From the NCBI GenBank assembly GCA_947494205.1, contig CANLUH010000005.1, positions 1 to 64,000 on the forward strand: 64,000 nt of DNA. The letters are read 5' to 3'. The stretch comes from an uncultured Flavobacteriaceae bacterium (lineage in GTDB: Bacteria > Bacteroidota > Bacteroidia > Flavobacteriales > Flavobacteriaceae). Positions 1 through 8,091 of the stretch are shown here, piece by piece (the first letter of the stretch is position 1; each line of letters starts with the position of its first letter). Below the pieces are notes generated by a model, which did not search any database, was not told the DNA's origin, and saw nothing but the letters and a program-made list of their open reading frames with translations. A program made the position numbers and the translations under genes.

Positions 1-107
1 AACAAACTCTAATAAAAAATATTAAACCCAACTTTTTACAAACAAACCCCCCCCTGAATTCCCTCCACAAATTTTTAAAAAAAAAATAAAAAAAAAAAAA
101 AAAAAAC
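1..107. other. gene-free window edge with homopolymer tracts
   Basis: No coding sequence is visible. The stretch holds a run of eight C residues (47-54) and a long A-rich tract (about 77-106) interrupted by a single T. Such tracts are prone to length error in assemblies and to slippage in vivo. It leads directly into the hairpin at 108-129. Confidence 0.6.
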
Positions 108-129
108 ACGACTCTAATTTTAGAGTCGT
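108..129. terminator. bidirectional intrinsic terminator
   Basis: A 9-bp perfect stem (ACGACTCTA / TAGAGTCGT) with a 4-base loop. It is followed by a T run on the plus strand and by a long A tract that reads as T on the minus strand. It lies just past the stop of the minus-strand DUF2911 gene, so it probably ends that transcript. Confidence 0.85.
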
Positions 130-164
130 TTTTTTTTTATGATTGTTATAGAATGATATCTATT

Positions 165-743
165 TTATTCATTAATCCTAATTGGGAACTCAGCAATAGT
201 TTTATCCCATCCTATTTTTAAGTGTATTATGTTTTCACTGTTTTCATATAAAGCAATAGATAGAGCTTCAATTTCTTTTTTACTCTTTTGTATAGGTGCA
301 GTAATACTAGCTATATCCTTAGATGGGTCGTACGAATAATTACCCCATCCGTCTAAATCTGTATTTAATTTTAAAGTCCATTCCGTTTCAGTAGGAATAA
401 TAATAAGTGAATAACGACCAGCTTTTACTAAAGTATCTCCAAAAGTAACATCCGTCATAAATAATACTTCGGTAGACTCGTTTGCGCCAATTCTCCATGG
501 TTCGTTAAACTTTAATAATTCGCCAAAAATAGTTCTTCCTTTTTTTAAAGGCCTAGAGTAGATGACTCTAATTTTTGGTTCTAAAGCTGCTCTTTTAGTC
601 GCATTCTTTTTAAATATACGTATTGGAGCTTCAGCTGGATAATAAGCAATATCTACAACACTTTTGTCGATTTTTTGAAATTTTTGTGCTTGTAAACTTA
701 CACTTAGCAAAGCAAAAGCAATAATTAGTACTATGTTTTTCAT
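165..743 (-). CDS. DUF2911 family secreted protein
   Basis: 192 residues with an N-terminal signal peptide ending near SLQAQ, so the product is exported to the periplasm. The body has the conserved DUF2911 features, including the GRxIFGELLKFNEPWRIGANEST segment in the first half and the AGRYSLIIIPTExEWTL segment in the middle. DUF2911 is common in Bacteroidota and has no established function. The start follows the stop of the upstream lipoprotein gene by 3 bases, so the two are co-transcribed. Family assignment is firm, role unknown. Confidence 0.85.
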   Translation of the reverse strand: MKNIVLIIAFALLSVSLQAQKFQKIDKSVVDIAYYPAEAPIRIFKKNATKRAALEPKIRVIYSRPLKKGRTIFGELLKFNEPWRIGANESTEVLFMTDVTFGDTLVKAGRYSLIIIPTETEWTLKLNTDLDGWGNYSYDPSKDIASITAPIQKSKKEIEALSIALYENSENIIHLKIGWDKTIAEFPIRINE

Positions 744-746
744 TAT

Positions 747-1559
747 CTATTTATTTAAATTAATTATGTTTTCGGTTTCTATTCTTGACAGTTCTTTTAA
801 TTCCCCTTTTTCATAAAGCTGAGGTAGATCTTTTAAAGGCGTATTTAAAGGTGCTTTAAAGTTTATATAATCCTGAAAACGTAAACCATCTATAACACGA
901 ATATTGTAAGCGCTTCTAAAACGAACACCACCACCATTAACACGATAATTATATGCTAGGTAATCTACAGTATTTGTTTTAGTATTTATCCAGTAATGGA
1001 ATTCATCATCATGATCCTGTCCGCCACCTTCTTTATTAAAGGTGATTTCTACAATATTATAATCTTCGCCTTTAATAGAAGTAGTACCTTTAAAACTTTT
1101 ATTAACGGCAGGGTCATTTAACTTGTGGGGTAATGTCGCAAAATAAATAACAGAATTTAAAGCGCCCGAATATGCTTTAATTTGTTTCTCATTTAAGGTC
1201 TTCTGTTTATCATTTACAAATCTCGTAAAAGTTCCATTTTCTATAATATCCGTTACTAAGTCGCCTTTAGTTTCGTCTCTTACTTCATATTTGTAGTAAT
1301 CTCCATTATTAGTAAAAGAGTACTCTTTTGTTCTAAAAATAAAAGTGAATGCAGCTTTATCATATAAAGTGCCGCCATGTGCTTTTATAGCTTTATTAAT
1401 CAATTGCTCAGCCTTACTAATAACTGGTTTTTTTTGTTGAGAATTGTCTTCTTGTGTAGTGCTTATAGTTGATTCTTTAGTATCTATAGGCTTGCTATCG
1501 TTGTTTTTACAAGATGTTACTAATACTAAAAGAATTACAACAGATATAATATGTTTCAT
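747..1559 (-). CDS. lipoprotein, DUF6503-like
   Basis: 270 residues. A short hydrophobic leader ends in a lipobox with cysteine 17 (LVTSC), followed by a low-complexity linker rich in S, T and Q. The rest (from about residue 50, AIKAHGG) resembles the Bacteroidota family DUF6503, which has an outer-membrane-lipoprotein-sorting-like beta-sheet fold. It is probably anchored in the envelope. It is the first gene of a two-gene operon with the DUF2911 gene. Its exact function is not known; the family name is from memory. Confidence 0.7.
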   Translation of the reverse strand: MKHIISVVILLVLVTSCKNNDSKPIDTKESTISTTQEDNSQQKKPVISKAEQLINKAIKAHGGTLYDKAAFTFIFRTKEYSFTNNGDYYKYEVRDETKGDLVTDIIENGTFTRFVNDKQKTLNEKQIKAYSGALNSVIYFATLPHKLNDPAVNKSFKGTTSIKGEDYNIVEITFNKEGGGQDHDDEFHYWINTKTNTVDYLAYNYRVNGGGVRFRSAYNIRVIDGLRFQDYINFKAPLNTPLKDLPQLYEKGELKELSRIETENIINLNK

Positions 1560-1671
1560 TTGTTATTTAATGTCAAAATAAGGTTACTCAAAGTTAAGTC
1601 TGTTTTTTGTAAAAAAACTTACGTTACACTTAAAAAAATATAAGTAGTAATACGTTGATTAATAAAGGGTA

Positions 1672-1686
1672 ATAATACGGTATTAT
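1672..1686. promoter_or_regulatory. short palindrome upstream of the sulfatase
   Basis: ATAATAC-G-GTATTAT is a perfect 7-bp-arm palindrome about 55 bases before the sulfatase start, in the 179-base region shared with the divergent lipoprotein gene. It could be an operator for either gene. No regulator is assigned. Confidence 0.3.
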
Positions 1687-1738
1687 AAAATTCATATTTA
1701 TGACATATTTGAAAAGAACAATTTAAACAATTAATATT

Positions 1739-3277
1739 ATGAATTATGAAAAGCAACGACAACAGTTACCTGATCAACCAGATTTAATTTTAATCATAAC
1801 AGATCAAGAAAGAGCAACTCAAAATTTTCCACCTAATTGGGAAGAAGAGAATTTAAAAACAATGACTTTTCTAAAAGATAATGGCTTTACTTTTAATAAA
1901 GCGTTTTGTAATTCGTGTATGTGCTCACCTAGTAGAACAACTTTATTTACAGGAGTATATCCAGCACAACATGGTGTAACACAAACACTAACATGGGGAG
2001 GCCGTTATTCTGGTGCGGAAACTACTTTAGATCCTAGTATTTTTAACATGGCTAGAATGTTAGGTAGCGAAGGCTATGATGTGCAATATAGAGGAAAGTG
2101 GCATTTAAGTAAAGGCGATACCGAAAACGGATTAACGGCATCAGACATAGCAGTAACTGGTTTTAAAGGTTGGATTGCACCAGATGCAGGCGAAGATGTG
2201 AAACCAGAAAATTTTGGAGGTGGTTACGCTAATCATGATGAAATGTATATACAACAAGGTATAGATTATTTAAAACAAGTACGTGAAGCAAGAGAAAATG
2301 GTGGAAAGCATGTGCCTTTCTGTTTAGTTTTGTCACTGGTAAATCCACATGATGTATTAGCATATCCAGATGGTGTTGGTTTTGGATATTCGGAAAGTGA
2401 TTGGTCGTCTAGAGAAGTTTCGCTACCATATTCTGTAGATGAAGATTTACTGAAAAATAAAAAGCCTATGGCACAATTTCAAATAATGAAATCAGCAAAT
2501 GTACTTTTAGGTGATTTACCAACACGAGAAGAAAAACTTAATTACATTAATTTTTACGCCCATACATTAAAAAAAATAGACCATCAAATAGGAGAATTTA
2601 TAAAGGAACTATACCATGTTTCTCCTGATACCAATAAAAGATTAGCTGATGATGCTTTAGTTATTCGTATCTCGGATCATGGAGAAATGGGATTAGCTCA
2701 TGGAGGTATGAGGCAAAAAGCTTTTAATGTGTACGAAGAAACACTAAGAGTACCAATGGTATTTTCCAATCCTATATTATTTTCAAGTGAAACAGATGAA
2801 GGTGAAGCAGTCGCAAATCGTACATCTGATTATTTAGCCTCTTTAATAGATATAATGCCAACTTTAGCTGATATTGCTAATATTAAAAAGCCATTAAAAG
2901 TATTACAAGGAAACAGCTTATTACCAATAATAACAGAAGGGAAACCTGTTCAAGAGTCTATTATGTTTACTTTCGATGATACTAAAGCTAGTTCTGCAGA
3001 TTATGCTTCAGCAGTATTTGCAGCTAATCGCATTCGTTGTATTAGAACAAAAGATTGGAAATATGCTTATTATTTCCATACTTTGGGAAGCTATCCTACA
3101 GTGTATGAGTTGTACCGTTTAAATGATAATCCAGATAATGAAATGACAAACCTAGCATATGATCCAGAGTATGAGTCTATAAGATTAGAACTGCACGAAA
3201 AACTTAAAGCAGAGGAGGAGCGACTTTTAAGACGTAAAGCAATAAAGGACGGTCCTATCTATTTAAGTTGGCATTAA
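1739..3277 (+). CDS. sulfatase (formylglycine-dependent), no signal peptide
   Basis: 512 residues of the alkaline-phosphatase-like sulfatase fold. The formylglycine motif C-S-P-S-R starts at Cys62, so an anaerobic or FGE-type maturase is needed to activate it; none is encoded here. A metal-site-like TDQE lies at 21-24 and a second metal motif SDHGEMG lies in the second half, followed by the conserved VPM segment. The N-terminus is polar with no signal sequence, unlike most polysaccharide sulfatases, which suggests a cytoplasmic enzyme acting on small sulfate esters released elsewhere. The substrate cannot be read from sequence. It lies beside the cytochrome/DUF1501 operon, on the opposite strand. 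Confidence 0.88.
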   Translation: MNYEKQRQQLPDQPDLILIITDQERATQNFPPNWEEENLKTMTFLKDNGFTFNKAFCNSCMCSPSRTTLFTGVYPAQHGVTQTLTWGGRYSGAETTLDPSIFNMARMLGSEGYDVQYRGKWHLSKGDTENGLTASDIAVTGFKGWIAPDAGEDVKPENFGGGYANHDEMYIQQGIDYLKQVREARENGGKHVPFCLVLSLVNPHDVLAYPDGVGFGYSESDWSSREVSLPYSVDEDLLKNKKPMAQFQIMKSANVLLGDLPTREEKLNYINFYAHTLKKIDHQIGEFIKELYHVSPDTNKRLADDALVIRISDHGEMGLAHGGMRQKAFNVYEETLRVPMVFSNPILFSSETDEGEAVANRTSDYLASLIDIMPTLADIANIKKPLKVLQGNSLLPIITEGKPVQESIMFTFDDTKASSADYASAVFAANRIRCIRTKDWKYAYYFHTLGSYPTVYELYRLNDNPDNEMTNLAYDPEYESIRLELHEKLKAEEERLLRRKAIKDGPIYLSWH

Positions 3278-3288
3278 AATAAAACCAA

Positions 3289-3312
3289 AAGCTATATTTT
3301 TTAATATAGCTT
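3289..3312 (+). terminator. hairpin after the sulfatase gene
   Basis: A perfect 10-bp stem (AAGCTATATT / AATATAGCTT) with a TTTT loop, 12 bases after the sulfatase stop. There is no strong T run after it, so it is a weak terminator or an RNA 3'-end stabiliser. Confidence 0.45.
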
Positions 3313-3332
3313 CTGGTATATTATAGAATATA

Positions 3333-3374
3333 CTATCATAAATAAGTCTCGTTTACAAATAACTAAGACGAGGA
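3333..3374 (-). pseudogene. decayed 3' end of a discoidin-like gene
   Basis: Read on the minus strand, this short stretch aligns codon for codon with the last codons of the gene ending at 4130. About 30 of 38 aligned bases match (3334-3371 against 4131-4168). The intact gene encodes PSWLFVDEIYVW-stop; here it reads S-S-stop-L-F-V-N-E-T-Y-L-stop followed by the aligned stop codon TAG. Both TGG tryptophan codons have become stops (TAG and TGA). The rest of the copy is gone; the unrelated gene at 3474-4067 lies between the relic and the intact gene. Confidence 0.7.
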
Positions 3375-3473
3375 ATTATTTATATAGTCAAGATGATTTA
3401 ATGATACGAAAATATTGAAGTTAAGTATCTATAAATAGAATTAGAAAAAATAATTAAGACCATTACTATTAGT

Positions 3474-4067
3474 TTATGACTTTGAACAATCTTTATTATA
3501 GTAATCAACGATAGCTTCGATATCTCGTTTTTTAAACTCTTTATTTTTAATTTTTTCTATAAGCGCAGGACAATCTTTAAAAAAATCTAAAGCAGTTTTT
3601 TTAAAGTGTCTATTGCCATATATAAAGAATTGTAAAGCTATTTTAATAACGACGTCTCCTTTGCCCTTATTTATATAGTACGTTGAGGATATATCTTCAT
3701 TTGAAAAACCAGATTCCCTCATATTAATTGAATGTAGCTTTACCATATATAAATTTACTTTTCCAGGATACTCTTTTACTATTTGCATTAATCTAGGCTT
3801 TTTTCCTGAAAGAATTTTATAGGTGTATACTTCGGTAGTATCTTCTAATTCTAAAATAACCGATTTAGCTGTTTTATAATTGTAAACTGTTTTTTTATCT
3901 CTTTTATTCTTTCGGAATTTAATAATTCCACTAGCAAATGTTTTTGCTTGTCCTTTTAAAACGGTACCATCTCTTAAATTTAGAGTGGCGTTATGAAATT
4001 TATCTTTATTAATTTGAGCATTTGTAAGTCCTGATAATAATAGTATTAAAAAAAGTATTTTTTTCAT
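3474..4067 (-). CDS. secreted hypothetical protein
   Basis: 197 residues with a signal peptide (hydrophobic stretch ending near LTNAQ). The mature part is basic and begins with a segment reading like a small beta-sheet domain (LNLRDGTVLKGQAKTF) that resembles the start of many Bacteroidota envelope proteins of unknown role. The C-terminal half contains a helical stretch with two cysteines (DCPALIEKI and DYYNKDCSKS). No family is recognised. It lies between the relic of a discoidin-like gene and the intact cytochrome operon and may be an independent unit. Confidence 0.6.
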   Translation of the reverse strand: MKKILFLILLLSGLTNAQINKDKFHNATLNLRDGTVLKGQAKTFASGIIKFRKNKRDKKTVYNYKTAKSVILELEDTTEVYTYKILSGKKPRLMQIVKEYPGKVNLYMVKLHSINMRESGFSNEDISSTYYINKGKGDVVIKIALQFFIYGNRHFKKTALDFFKDCPALIEKIKNKEFKKRDIEAIVDYYNKDCSKS

Positions 4068-4129
4068 AATTTGCTTTTGTATATCTGTAACTATTAATTA
4101 AGAATTGTTACAAAGTTTAACTATTTTAT

Positions 4130-6259
4130 TTACCAAACATAAATCTCATCTACAAATAACCAAGACGGGTTCCCTGCACTTGGGTGCCATTCGGGTAATG
4201 TTTTGTAGTTTTTTATATGTATTTTAAAGTAACGTGCTTTAGTTTCGGTAAGTGATAACGTTACTTTTTTCTTTTCAACTTCTCCGCCTTCTCCTTGTCT
4301 AGAAATACTAAGTTCTCCTACTTTATTAAAATGTCCGTTTTTAGTATTAGAAGCATAAACCGTTAATTTTGTAGGATATAAAATCCAACTCCCAACATCT
4401 TCAATACAGCTAAAAGAAATATGCTCTACTGGTTGTATACTACCTAAATCTATTGTGGTATTAATATCGTTACCAAAATACCCTACCCATTTTTTATCTT
4501 GAAAGGATAAAGAGCCTTCATCTAAATCGAATAGTTTTTTAGCATCAGGATAACGTTCATCTGGTTTCTCTTTTATGGTAAAGGCCGTTATCTTTTGTTT
4601 TACCTTATGGTAATCGCGAACTAAAATGTCGCTAGGTTCCCAGCCTTTTTTAAAGGCAGCGACTTTTAATGTTTTAGAGTTTTCTAAAATAATCTTATCC
4701 TTAAATATTGCCGATGTGCTATCTGGAGTATTACCATTTAAAGTATAGCGAAGTGTTACATCTTTAATACGACTTCTACTCGCTACATGAATGGTGTCTA
4801 TAAATAATGTTTTTGCAGGGCTAATTACAGGCTGTTCTAATTGGCTATCTTCAATAAATCCAGATACAATACTATTCTGGATGTTTACTTTGTATTCTGT
4901 TTCTAATTGCTTCGCTGTAGCTTCTTCTACTTTAGTTTGCCAAGTGTATAATTGTTTTGGTTGTATACTTTTTAATAGCTCCGAAAGCCCTTCATTAGAA
5001 ATAGACGTGTTATAAATATTTAGGACTTCTAATTGTTGTAATGTTTTTAAATTTTTTATAGAAGCATCCGTTATTGTGTTACTATTTATTCGTAATGTTT
5101 TCAAGTTTTTAAAAGACTTAATAACAGCAGTCATGTCATCTGTTATTTCCGAATAACTTAAATCTAATTCTATAATTTGTTCCTCTAAAAGTGCTAATTT
5201 ATCTATAGTTTCTTTTGTGAGTGTTTTTTGAAGTGATTTTACATTTAATTCTGCTTTTTCAGGAACTAATTCTAATACTCTAAAACCAGCAGTTCTAATA
5301 GTTTCTATAGCATCTTGTGAAGCCTTAGGGATTTCAATTTTATTAAAGATAAGGTACTTTTTTAGCTTCGTTTTTAAAGTGTCATTTTTAGTAATTGCTG
5401 TAGCATAATTTTTAAAATCTAAGCCTTCGTCTATCCAATGTTTTAATAACCAAATTTCATCTTTAGTTAATTGTGCTTTACCTTCAGGAGGCATGTGTTC
5501 TTCATCTGTTATTGGTAATAATAATCTGGAATACAATAAACTTGCAGCAGCATTTCCTGCAACTGCACTTGTACCATTTACACCACCTTTAAGTATACTG
5601 GCTTCAGAAATTAAAGACAGTTCCCCCTTTTGTTTAGTACTGTTATGGCATTGAATACACTTCTTATCGAGTATTTTAGTAACCACATCATTATATAACT
5701 TTAAACTGTCTACAACTTCAATTGTTTTTTCTTCTTTTTCTAATCCTGCATATTCTGTTAAAAATTGATCACCGTGCGTTAAAACACTTCCGTAATGCCC
5801 TGCAACACTAATAGCAATTAATGTGATTACAAATAGCGATAAAAATAGTTTGTTACTTTTTAAGTTGGATTTAAGACTTAATATAAATAATAGTGTTACT
5901 ACTACTGCAGTGATAATACCTGAATATAAATGTAAATCTAAAATCTCTTTTGTGTAGCCGCCTTCTAAAGATAAAAAGTAACCAAAAAAGCAGGTTATTA
6001 TTGAAAAAACGGCTGTAAAACCTAATAAGTTTTTAATAATAGTTGCTGGGTAGCTTTTTTGAATACGACCTAGAATATCTATAAAAAAAGTAACAACTAA
6101 AGCTCCAATAGGTAAGTGTAATAATAAAGGATGGAAACGCCCTAGAAATAAGATGAATCGAGGTGCTTCATCTGTTTTTACAGCATATAATGTTGCAACT
6201 CCTAATATGAGTATTAATATTAGAAATAAGCTTTTATAAGTTTGATTATTGTCTTTCAT
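4130..6259 (-). CDS. membrane c-type cytochrome with DUF2231, LRR, chitobiase-like and discoidin-like domains
   Basis: 709 residues. Residues 10-165 form several membrane helices of the DUF2231 type (HPLLLHLPIGALVV at 43-56). A planctomycete-type cytochrome C domain follows, with one heme motif C201-x-x-C204-H205 and later MPPEGKAQLT. Leucine-rich segments lie at about 340-450, a chitobiase/hexosaminidase C-terminal-like beta domain (YTLNGNTPDS) at about 475-555, and a discoidin-like domain at about 570-709. The design suggests a membrane-anchored redox protein with carbohydrate-binding modules outside. The start overlaps the upstream gene's stop by one base (TAATG). It is the last gene of the five-gene operon from 11911. 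Confidence 0.8.
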   Translation of the reverse strand: MKDNNQTYKSLFLILILILGVATLYAVKTDEAPRFILFLGRFHPLLLHLPIGALVVTFFIDILGRIQKSYPATIIKNLLGFTAVFSIITCFFGYFLSLEGGYTKEILDLHLYSGIITAVVVTLLFILSLKSNLKSNKLFLSLFVITLIAISVAGHYGSVLTHGDQFLTEYAGLEKEEKTIEVVDSLKLYNDVVTKILDKKCIQCHNSTKQKGELSLISEASILKGGVNGTSAVAGNAAASLLYSRLLLPITDEEHMPPEGKAQLTKDEIWLLKHWIDEGLDFKNYATAITKNDTLKTKLKKYLIFNKIEIPKASQDAIETIRTAGFRVLELVPEKAELNVKSLQKTLTKETIDKLALLEEQIIELDLSYSEITDDMTAVIKSFKNLKTLRINSNTITDASIKNLKTLQQLEVLNIYNTSISNEGLSELLKSIQPKQLYTWQTKVEEATAKQLETEYKVNIQNSIVSGFIEDSQLEQPVISPAKTLFIDTIHVASRSRIKDVTLRYTLNGNTPDSTSAIFKDKIILENSKTLKVAAFKKGWEPSDILVRDYHKVKQKITAFTIKEKPDERYPDAKKLFDLDEGSLSFQDKKWVGYFGNDINTTIDLGSIQPVEHISFSCIEDVGSWILYPTKLTVYASNTKNGHFNKVGELSISRQGEGGEVEKKKVTLSLTETKARYFKIHIKNYKTLPEWHPSAGNPSWLFVDEIYVW

Positions 6260-7044
6260 TAATTAAAAATCCATTCATCCATAAATAGCCATGCTTTGAG
6301 TCCTTTTCCAGGATGCCATTCGGGAAGTTGTTTTGTGTTATTTACCGCTACAGTTATTGTTTTAACATCTTTGTTTATTGTTATAGGAACATCTTCTAAT
6401 GCAACCATTCCAATCTCTAAGTGTTTATTAAGCGTAACAGCTATAGTGTCTTTTTTATTCACTAATATAGTAATGTCTTTAGGTGGGAAAATCCAAGATT
6501 TTGTATCTATTAAATAGCCAATAATTAGTGTTTTTATAAAGGTTTCTTTCTCAAAGTTAATAGTTGCTTTAGCAATAGAATCGAAACCTAACCATTGCGA
6601 GTCTCTAAATTGTCTACTTGCTTTTTTATTATTAGTTAGTGTGGTTTCTCCTAACCCGGGATAACTATTATGTGCTTGTGTATGCCATAAAACGTTATTT
6701 AAAGGAATGCCTTTTTTATATAGTTTTAATGTTGTGCTGTTACTTGGTTTCCAATCGTTATGAAAAGCTTTAAATGTATAAGTAGCAGCATTTTTTGTTG
6801 TTAATGGTTTACTGTATAGCGTAGATTGTTCCGTTGGTTCTGTGTTATTTGTTGTATAATATAGTTTTGTACCTTCTAATCGTAATTCTGCTTGTATGGT
6901 AACCATAGAATCTATAATTGTACTATTAGCTTCTACTCTTGGGGCTACCAATGCTATTTCTTTTTGTTTAAGGTAGTGGCTTGTATCTTCCTTTTTAGCA
7001 CAACTAAAACTAAGCAATATTAATACTACTATAATTAATTTCAT
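6259..7044 (-). CDS. lipoprotein with chitobiase-like and discoidin-like domains
   Basis: 261 residues from the ATG at 7044, chosen because it forms an ATGA overlap with the upstream stop and starts directly at a lipoprotein signal (MKLIIVVLILLSFSC). An upstream start at 7086 would add 14 residues before the leader and is rejected. Residues about 40-110 look like a chitobiase/hexosaminidase C-terminal beta domain (LYYTTNNTEPTEQS). The rest ends in WLFMDEWIF, closely like the end of the neighbouring cytochrome (WLFVDEIYVW). It is probably an outer-membrane-anchored binding partner of the other operon products. Confidence 0.75.
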   Translation of the reverse strand: MKLIIVVLILLSFSCAKKEDTSHYLKQKEIALVAPRVEANSTIIDSMVTIQAELRLEGTKLYYTTNNTEPTEQSTLYSKPLTTKNAATYTFKAFHNDWKPSNSTTLKLYKKGIPLNNVLWHTQAHNSYPGLGETTLTNNKKASRQFRDSQWLGFDSIAKATINFEKETFIKTLIIGYLIDTKSWIFPPKDITILVNKKDTIAVTLNKHLEIGMVALEDVPITINKDVKTITVAVNNTKQLPEWHPGKGLKAWLFMDEWIFN

Positions 7045-8084
7045 ACGCGTGTTAGTTTTATAGGGTAGGTTTGTCCAGAGTTCCATTGTGCTACATACAT
7101 GTTATCATCATCATCTATACACACATCATGTGGATGTTGGAATAAACGAATGGTTTGATATAATTCGCTCAATTCATTTTCCTTGTATGAAGGCGCTGTT
7201 GCTCCTGGGCAAGAGACGACTTCGTTATTCTCGTTCATAATAAGTACAAAACCAGATTCTGAATGTTCTGCGTTTTTAGAACGTAATACTGCAAAGTAAA
7301 TCTCTTTTTTATGTATAACTGGCCTACAGATTAATGCACCTGGTACATTTATAGTTTCTATATAATCTCCAGCCAAACTAAACCGTTTTAATTGATTTAG
7401 TTCTCTGGCAGAAACTAATAGCGACGGATTGTCTTTATCTCTATTATCATAACAAATACCATGAGCGTTTAAAAAGGTATCATTGGTATCTCCTTGACCC
7501 CCAAAAATATTTAGTAATTCTCCTTTATGATTGTAATGTACAATATGTTGTTTCCCATAGCCATCTGCAACGTAAATATCGCCGTTATCGACTACTGTGG
7601 TTTCTGTAGGTTTAAAATCTCCTTTTGTATTATATTTTCCAGTTTCTGAAGGGAAATCTATTGTAAAGACTACTTTGCCATCTATGGTTGTTTTAATAAT
7701 TTGATGGCGTTCGTAATCGGTAATTAACAGGAAATCTGTACCATTTTCTTTTACTAATGTTAAACCATGTGCTCCAGGATATTCAGTTCCCCAAGTCTCT
7801 AATAACTTTCCAGATTTATCATAAATAATCACATTGTTTTTAGTGTGATTGGTTAATAGAACAATACGCCCTTTAGAATCTTGAACCATTTCGTGGCAAT
7901 CTTTTACAGGCGTTTGTAGTGGGTTAAGGTTTCCCCAGTTTAAATCTACTTTATACTTGTGGGAGTTATGTCCAACAATAATATCTTTAGAGTCATTAAA
8001 TGAAAACGCACTGCCGTACATAGGATAGGTTAACAATCCTACAGCAAGACATGACGATTGTTTTAAAAATTGTCTTCTACTCAT
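7041..8084 (-). CDS. Tat-exported NHL/6-bladed beta-propeller protein
   Basis: 347 residues. The N-terminus MSRRQFLKQSS is a twin-arginine signal followed by a hydrophobic stretch. The body repeats NHL-like blades (HEMVQDSKGRIVLL, GAHGLTLVKENG, DIYVADGYGKQHIV, HPHDVCIDDDDNMYVAQW) typical of six-bladed propellers. It probably binds substrate or a partner in the periplasm. It overlaps the next gene by 4 bases (ATGA) and follows the DUF1501 gene by 7 bases, so translation is coupled. The biochemical activity is not known. Confidence 0.78.
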   Translation of the reverse strand: MSRRQFLKQSSCLAVGLLTYPMYGSAFSFNDSKDIIVGHNSHKYKVDLNWGNLNPLQTPVKDCHEMVQDSKGRIVLLTNHTKNNVIIYDKSGKLLETWGTEYPGAHGLTLVKENGTDFLLITDYERHQIIKTTIDGKVVFTIDFPSETGKYNTKGDFKPTETTVVDNGDIYVADGYGKQHIVHYNHKGELLNIFGGQGDTNDTFLNAHGICYDNRDKDNPSLLVSARELNQLKRFSLAGDYIETINVPGALICRPVIHKKEIYFAVLRSKNAEHSESGFVLIMNENNEVVSCPGATAPSYKENELSELYQTIRLFQHPHDVCIDDDDNMYVAQWNSGQTYPIKLTRV

Positions 8085-8091
8085 TCTATAG

